A DNA stretch of 64,000 nucleotides from Lacrimispora sp. 210928-DFI.3.58. Lineage in GTDB: Bacteria > Bacillota > Clostridia > Lachnospirales > Lachnospiraceae. Each line of letters begins with the position of its first letter. The first letter of the stretch is position 1. The notes under the pieces were generated by a model that was not told the origin of the DNA, did no database searches, and saw nothing but the letters and a program-made list of their open reading frames with translations. The stretch lies in contig NZ_JAJCIC010000003.1 of the NCBI RefSeq assembly GCF_020554865.1, positions 1 to 64,000 on the forward strand, in the 5' to 3' direction. This document shows positions 61,302 to 64,000 of the stretch, piece after piece. Made by a program: the position numbers and the translations under genes.

Positions 61302-62175
61302 AGCAGGAAGTGCCGCAAAGGTAAAATTAAGCAGTTATGATGATTTATTTGGAAATGCAGAAGAAAAGACAGGGAGCGAAGAGCAGATTATCAGAGCCAA
61401 GCTCACGGATTTGCATGAGTTTAGAAATCATCCGTTCCGTGTACTGGACGATGAAAAAATGGAAGAAACAACGGAAAGCATCAGTAAGTATGGGGTGCTC
61501 GTACCGGGAATTGCAAGACCGAGGGCAGAGGGTGGCTATGAAATCATAGCCGGACACCGCAGAAAACGAGGTTCAGAACGGGCAGGAAAAGAGGATATGC
61601 CTGTGATAGTCCGCAATTATACAGACGATGAAGCTACGATTATCATGGTGGATTCCAACATTCAGCGTGAGGACATTCTGCCAAGTGAGAAGGCGAAAGC
61701 TTATGCCATGAAATACGAGGCTATGAAGCATCAGGGCAGAAAAGGAAACGGAAATACGCTTGACGAGGTAGGAGAAGCTGCCGGAGAAAGCGGAAAGACG
61801 GTGCAACGGTATATCTGGCTTGCAAGGCTGTCCGATGAGCTGCTAGAGTTGGTTGACAGAAAGAAAATCGGTCTGGTACAGGGTGTTGACATTTCCTTTC
61901 TGTCGGAAGATGCACAACAGTGGGTGCTGGTAATCCTTGAGGAAAGCGGAGCAAATATTTCCACAGTACAGTCTGCCAAGCTGAAGGAATATGGGAAAAG
62001 CGGCGAACTGACGCTGCCGATGGTGCGTCTGATACTGACCGAGGAAAAGCCGAAAGAGAGGAAAGTTACAATCAAGTCTGAAAAAATCAGCCAGTTTTTT
62101 TCAGAGGAATACTCCAGCGAAGAGATTGAGGGGATTATCCTGCAATTATTGGAGGAATGGCAGAAGAAACAGTAA
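61294..62175 (+). CDS. ParB-family partition protein (ICE-2)
   Basis: 293 aa from ATG at 61294 (GGAGGAGG upstream), 8-nt overlap with parA. GHRRKRG (about 88-94), DSNIQREDILPSEKA, HTH GESGKTVQRYIWLARL. Likely maintains the circular form of ICE-2. Confidence 0.9.
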   Translation: MSKAGSAAKVKLSSYDDLFGNAEEKTGSEEQIIRAKLTDLHEFRNHPFRVLDDEKMEETTESISKYGVLVPGIARPRAEGGYEIIAGHRRKRGSERAGKEDMPVIVRNYTDDEATIIMVDSNIQREDILPSEKAKAYAMKYEAMKHQGRKGNGNTLDEVGEAAGESGKTVQRYIWLARLSDELLELVDRKKIGLVQGVDISFLSEDAQQWVLVILEESGANISTVQSAKLKEYGKSGELTLPMVRLILTEEKPKERKVTIKSEKISQFFSEEYSSEEIEGIILQLLEEWQKKQ

Positions 62176-62190
62176 AGGGGGTGCGGTAAA

Positions 62191-63255
62191 ATGGGTAAAC
62201 AGATACAGTTTGATTATTACTATGGGATTGAAGCAGAACAGTTTTCCTTTTATCGTGTTCCTCGGTTGCTGATTAAAGACGAGCGTTTCAAGGGGCTTAG
62301 CAGCGATGCCAAGCTCCTGTACGGTCTGATGCTTGACCGTATGTCACTGTCTATGAAAAATGGCTGGTTGGATGAAGAAAACAGAGCCTATATCATTTAT
62401 ACTCTTGATACTGTCATGGAGGATTTGGGATGTGCAAAAGCAACCTGTGTTAAGATTATGAAAGAGTTGGACAGTGATAATGGGATAGGATTGATCGAAA
62501 AGAAACGCAGGGGACTTGGAAAACCGGATATTATTTATGTAAAGAATTTTGCCACAATAGGAGAAGCAGAAGAAGAAACGCCTGCAAATGCTGATGTTTC
62601 CACAGAAGTTCAGGATTTGAACCTCAAGAGTTCTAAAAGTTATACTTCCAGAAGTTCAGAAACTGAACTTCAAGAGGTTCAAAAAGCAGACTTCCAGAAG
62701 TCTAAAAATTTTACTTCAAGAAGTACAATATCTGAACTTGCGGAAGTTCAAAAAGCAGACCCTAATTATACTAACTATAATCATACTAACCAGAGTAATA
62801 TTGATAGGAATTATATCAATCCTATCAATCAATCCGGCAGTGAGTTGGAAGGGGAGATTGATGTGATGGAAGATGTCAATGCTTACATGGAAATCATCAA
62901 AGAGAATATTGAGTACGAACATCACATGAAATATGGCAGATGGCAGGACAAAGGGCTGTATGAGGAATTGTATGAGGTAATCTGCGAGATTGTATGTGTG
63001 AAGCATAAGACTGTTAAAATCGGTGGAAATGATTATCCATATGAGCTTGTAAAATCAAAGTTCCTCAAACTGAATAGCTCCCATTTGGAATATGTGATAG
63101 GATGTATGCAGGAAACAACTACGAAAATTGCAAATATCAAGGCATATATGGTAACAGCTCTTTATAATGCACCCTCAACGATGAATCATTATTATCAGCA
63201 GGAGGTACAGCATGATATGTACGGAGGTGGCTGGAATGAAAAGAATATTGGTTAA
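62191..63255 (+). CDS. RepA_N-type replication initiator
   Basis: 354 aa; GGGGGTG ribosome binding site. N-terminal RepA_N winged-helix domain (FYRVPRLLIKDERFKGLSSDAKLLYGLML, about 21-50; GCAKATCVKIMKEL). A Ser/Thr/Gln-rich centre (about 135-200) with a repeated SRSSETELQEVQKAD/SRSTISELAEVQKAD block, and a C-terminal DUF6017-like domain. Plasmid relatives carry their origin inside this gene; here 62610-62760 has GAAGTTC/GAACTTC repeats. Confidence 0.85.
   Translation: MGKQIQFDYYYGIEAEQFSFYRVPRLLIKDERFKGLSSDAKLLYGLMLDRMSLSMKNGWLDEENRAYIIYTLDTVMEDLGCAKATCVKIMKELDSDNGIGLIEKKRRGLGKPDIIYVKNFATIGEAEEETPANADVSTEVQDLNLKSSKSYTSRSSETELQEVQKADFQKSKNFTSRSTISELAEVQKADPNYTNYNHTNQSNIDRNYINPINQSGSELEGEIDVMEDVNAYMEIIKENIEYEHHMKYGRWQDKGLYEELYEVICEIVCVKHKTVKIGGNDYPYELVKSKFLKLNSSHLEYVIGCMQETTTKIANIKAYMVTALYNAPSTMNHYYQQEVQHDMYGGGWNEKNIG
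62610..62760 (+). repeat. Iteron-like repeats inside repA
   Basis: AGAAGTTC, GAACTTC and AGAGGTTCAAAAAGCAGAC-type motifs occur several times, including GAGGTTCAAAAAGCAGAC and GAAGTTCAAAAAGCAGAC about 84 bp apart. By analogy with RepA_N plasmids this may be the replication origin. It could also be only a protein-level repeat. Confidence 0.4.
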
Positions 63256-63568
63256 AATTGTGCTTCCGGTATCGTTGCTGGCAGTTTGGATGATAACCTG
63301 TTATCCGATTTGCAGAAAAGCAGAAGGATTTGATTTTTTCCTGTATTGGGTACTGGTCGGCTGTCCTTATGGGATCAGAAAAATGTGTATGATTCTCATA
63401 CCAAAAAATTTCGGAATTGCAGGAAGTATAGGAATACTGGCACTGAACTGTATTGTAGGTGGTCTGATTGGCGGTGTGGTTGTAATTCTGAGAATGGTTA
63501 TGGTGCTGATGGAGATAATAAAGATAATCAGTGATACTTCTGGACACGATGTCCAAAGGTGCAGATGA
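63236..63568 (+). CDS. Small membrane protein
   Basis: 110 aa from ATG at 63236 (GGAGGTGG upstream), overlapping repA by 20 nt. Helices at about 5-25, 32-48 and 60-95. Not recognised; similar small membrane proteins follow repA in related elements. Confidence 0.6.
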   Translation: MKRILVKIVLPVSLLAVWMITCYPICRKAEGFDFFLYWVLVGCPYGIRKMCMILIPKNFGIAGSIGILALNCIVGGLIGGVVVILRMVMVLMEIIKIISDTSGHDVQRCR

Positions 63569-63614
63569 AAAGCGAAAATGAAAAAGGCATTGTTCATCAA
63601 TCAGAACAACACCT

Positions 63615-63821
63615 TTAATTATCATCCGGGACGTATTCCATAATCTCTTCAATCCGGCAGTTAAGTATCTGGCAAAGCCTGTTTAAAATAAGCGTTTTTA
63701 CAACAAGGTTCTGCCGAAGCCGCTGAAGCTGTGCTTTATCAATGCCATAATCTTTGATAAGCTGGTACTGGCTGATTCCTTTTTCCTTTAGCGTACGCCA
63801 AAGCGGATCGTATTTAATCAT
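63615..63821 (-). CDS. XRE/Cro-type regulator
   Basis: 68 aa from ATG at 63821 (AAAGGAG upstream on the minus strand; the longer open frame lacks a site). HTH ISQYQLIKDYGIDKAQLQRLRQN (about 15-37). Divergent from the gene at 63922, with a palindrome between them. Confidence 0.85.
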   Translation of the reverse strand: MIKYDPLWRTLKEKGISQYQLIKDYGIDKAQLQRLRQNLVVKTLILNRLCQILNCRIEEIMEYVPDDN

Positions 63822-63873
63822 ACTGAAAGCTCCTTTCCACACTTGTATTCTAAGTGCATGAAACATATAATAA

Positions 63874-63895
63874 TATGGTGCGTGTACGCACCATA
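63874..63895. promoter_or_regulatory. Operator between divergent genes
   Basis: TATGGTGCG-TGTA-CGCACCATA, a perfect 9-bp inverted repeat with a 4-nt centre, between the XRE gene and the gene at 63922. Likely the XRE binding site. Confidence 0.7.
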
Positions 63896-63921
63896 AAACA
63901 TACAAGGAGAGTAAAAAAGTT

Positions 63922-64000
63922 ATGGAACATAATGAGTTTAAGGATCAGCTATACGAAGTATTAGATGAAAATGATGTGGCTTTAGGGATTGAGGATATAG
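63922..64000 (+). CDS. Partial gene running out of the window
   Basis: Only 26 codons (MEHNEFKDQLYEVLDEN...) after AAGGAGAG. The short visible start is not enough to name it. Confidence 0.55.
   Translation, partial: MEHNEFKDQLYEVLDENDVALGIEDI

Larger units (their letters stand above)
59148..64000 (+). mobile_element. Left part of a second element (ICE-2), running out of the window
   Basis: After the displaced lysS tail come 11-bp direct repeats like the ICE-1 left arm, then DUF6075, DUF3970, ParA, ParB, a replication initiator and regulators, a gene set of conjugative elements. No right end is seen in the window. The boundary is placed at the core by analogy with ICE-1. Confidence 0.6.

Noticed and set aside
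1..64000. CRISPR arrays, tRNA/rRNA genes, DDE-transposase insertion sequences, retrons, group II introns
   Set aside because: No regular spaced repeats, no cloverleaf or rRNA sequence noted, no reverse transcriptase and no DDE transposase seen. Faint or small RNAs could be missed by eye.

Overview
The window looks like a low-to-mid GC Firmicute chromosome of the Clostridia/Lachnospiraceae type. It starts with host genes (greA, lysS) that are richer in GC than what follows. The rest is almost entirely integrative conjugative DNA of the Tn1549/CTn kind common in gut clostridia: ParA/ParB, a 2.4-kaa methylase/helicase, MobC and a MOBP relaxase, VirD4, a Maff2-type pilin-like protein, VirB6, PrgI, VirB4, a lytic CHAP protein, Xis proteins and a Tn916-like integrase. 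No rRNA, tRNA or CRISPR array was recognised.

Layout: 1-2259 is host greA and the catalytic part of lysS. The first element (ICE-1, about 56.9 kb) lies between identical 16-bp cores at 2260-2275 and 59132-59147. The left core is inside lysS, just after class II motif 3, and the element itself supplies a new in-frame C-terminal tRNA-binding domain, so lysS stays full length (648 aa). The displaced tail (59148-59607) sits outside the right end. It is followed by 11-bp direct repeats like those at ICE-1's left end and by ParA, ParB and a replication initiator, so a second related element (ICE-2) probably starts there and runs out of the window.

Inside ICE-1: 2.9-7.3 kb holds an EF-Tu-domain-2-like protein, a zinc-ribbon repeat protein, a structured non-coding region and parAB. 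7.6-12.6 kb holds a thioester/Cna-B surface adhesin with a sorting signal and small proteins. 12.6-25 kb is DNA processing, with tnpV overprinted inside the helicase gene, primase-like and relaxosome genes and a probable oriT. 25-34 kb is the type IV secretion system with a class B sortase that probably anchors the adhesin. 34-48 kb is regulators plus a type I restriction-modification locus in which three hsdS genes are each split by inverted repeats, with two near-identical tyrosine recombinases between them; an unknown membrane protein, HsdR and an Mrr-like nuclease follow. 48-53 kb is cargo (Y-family polymerase, YolD-like, WYL regulator, unknowns). 53-59 kb is the control and recombination module: a LexA-like repressor, a 39-aa ORF, an ImmA-like protease, a sigma-like factor whose ribosome binding site lies in a long hairpin, a MazF-like protein, four tandem Xis-like proteins and the integrase.

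The strongest candidates for something unusual are the lysS tail exchange with a tandem second element, the three-locus invertible hsdS system with its two recombinases, the tnpV gene coded in another frame of the helicase, and two hairpins that hide ribosome binding sites in the control module. Gene starts were chosen by ribosome binding sites and are often downstream of the longest open frame. All family calls are from reading the protein sequences; no search was run.
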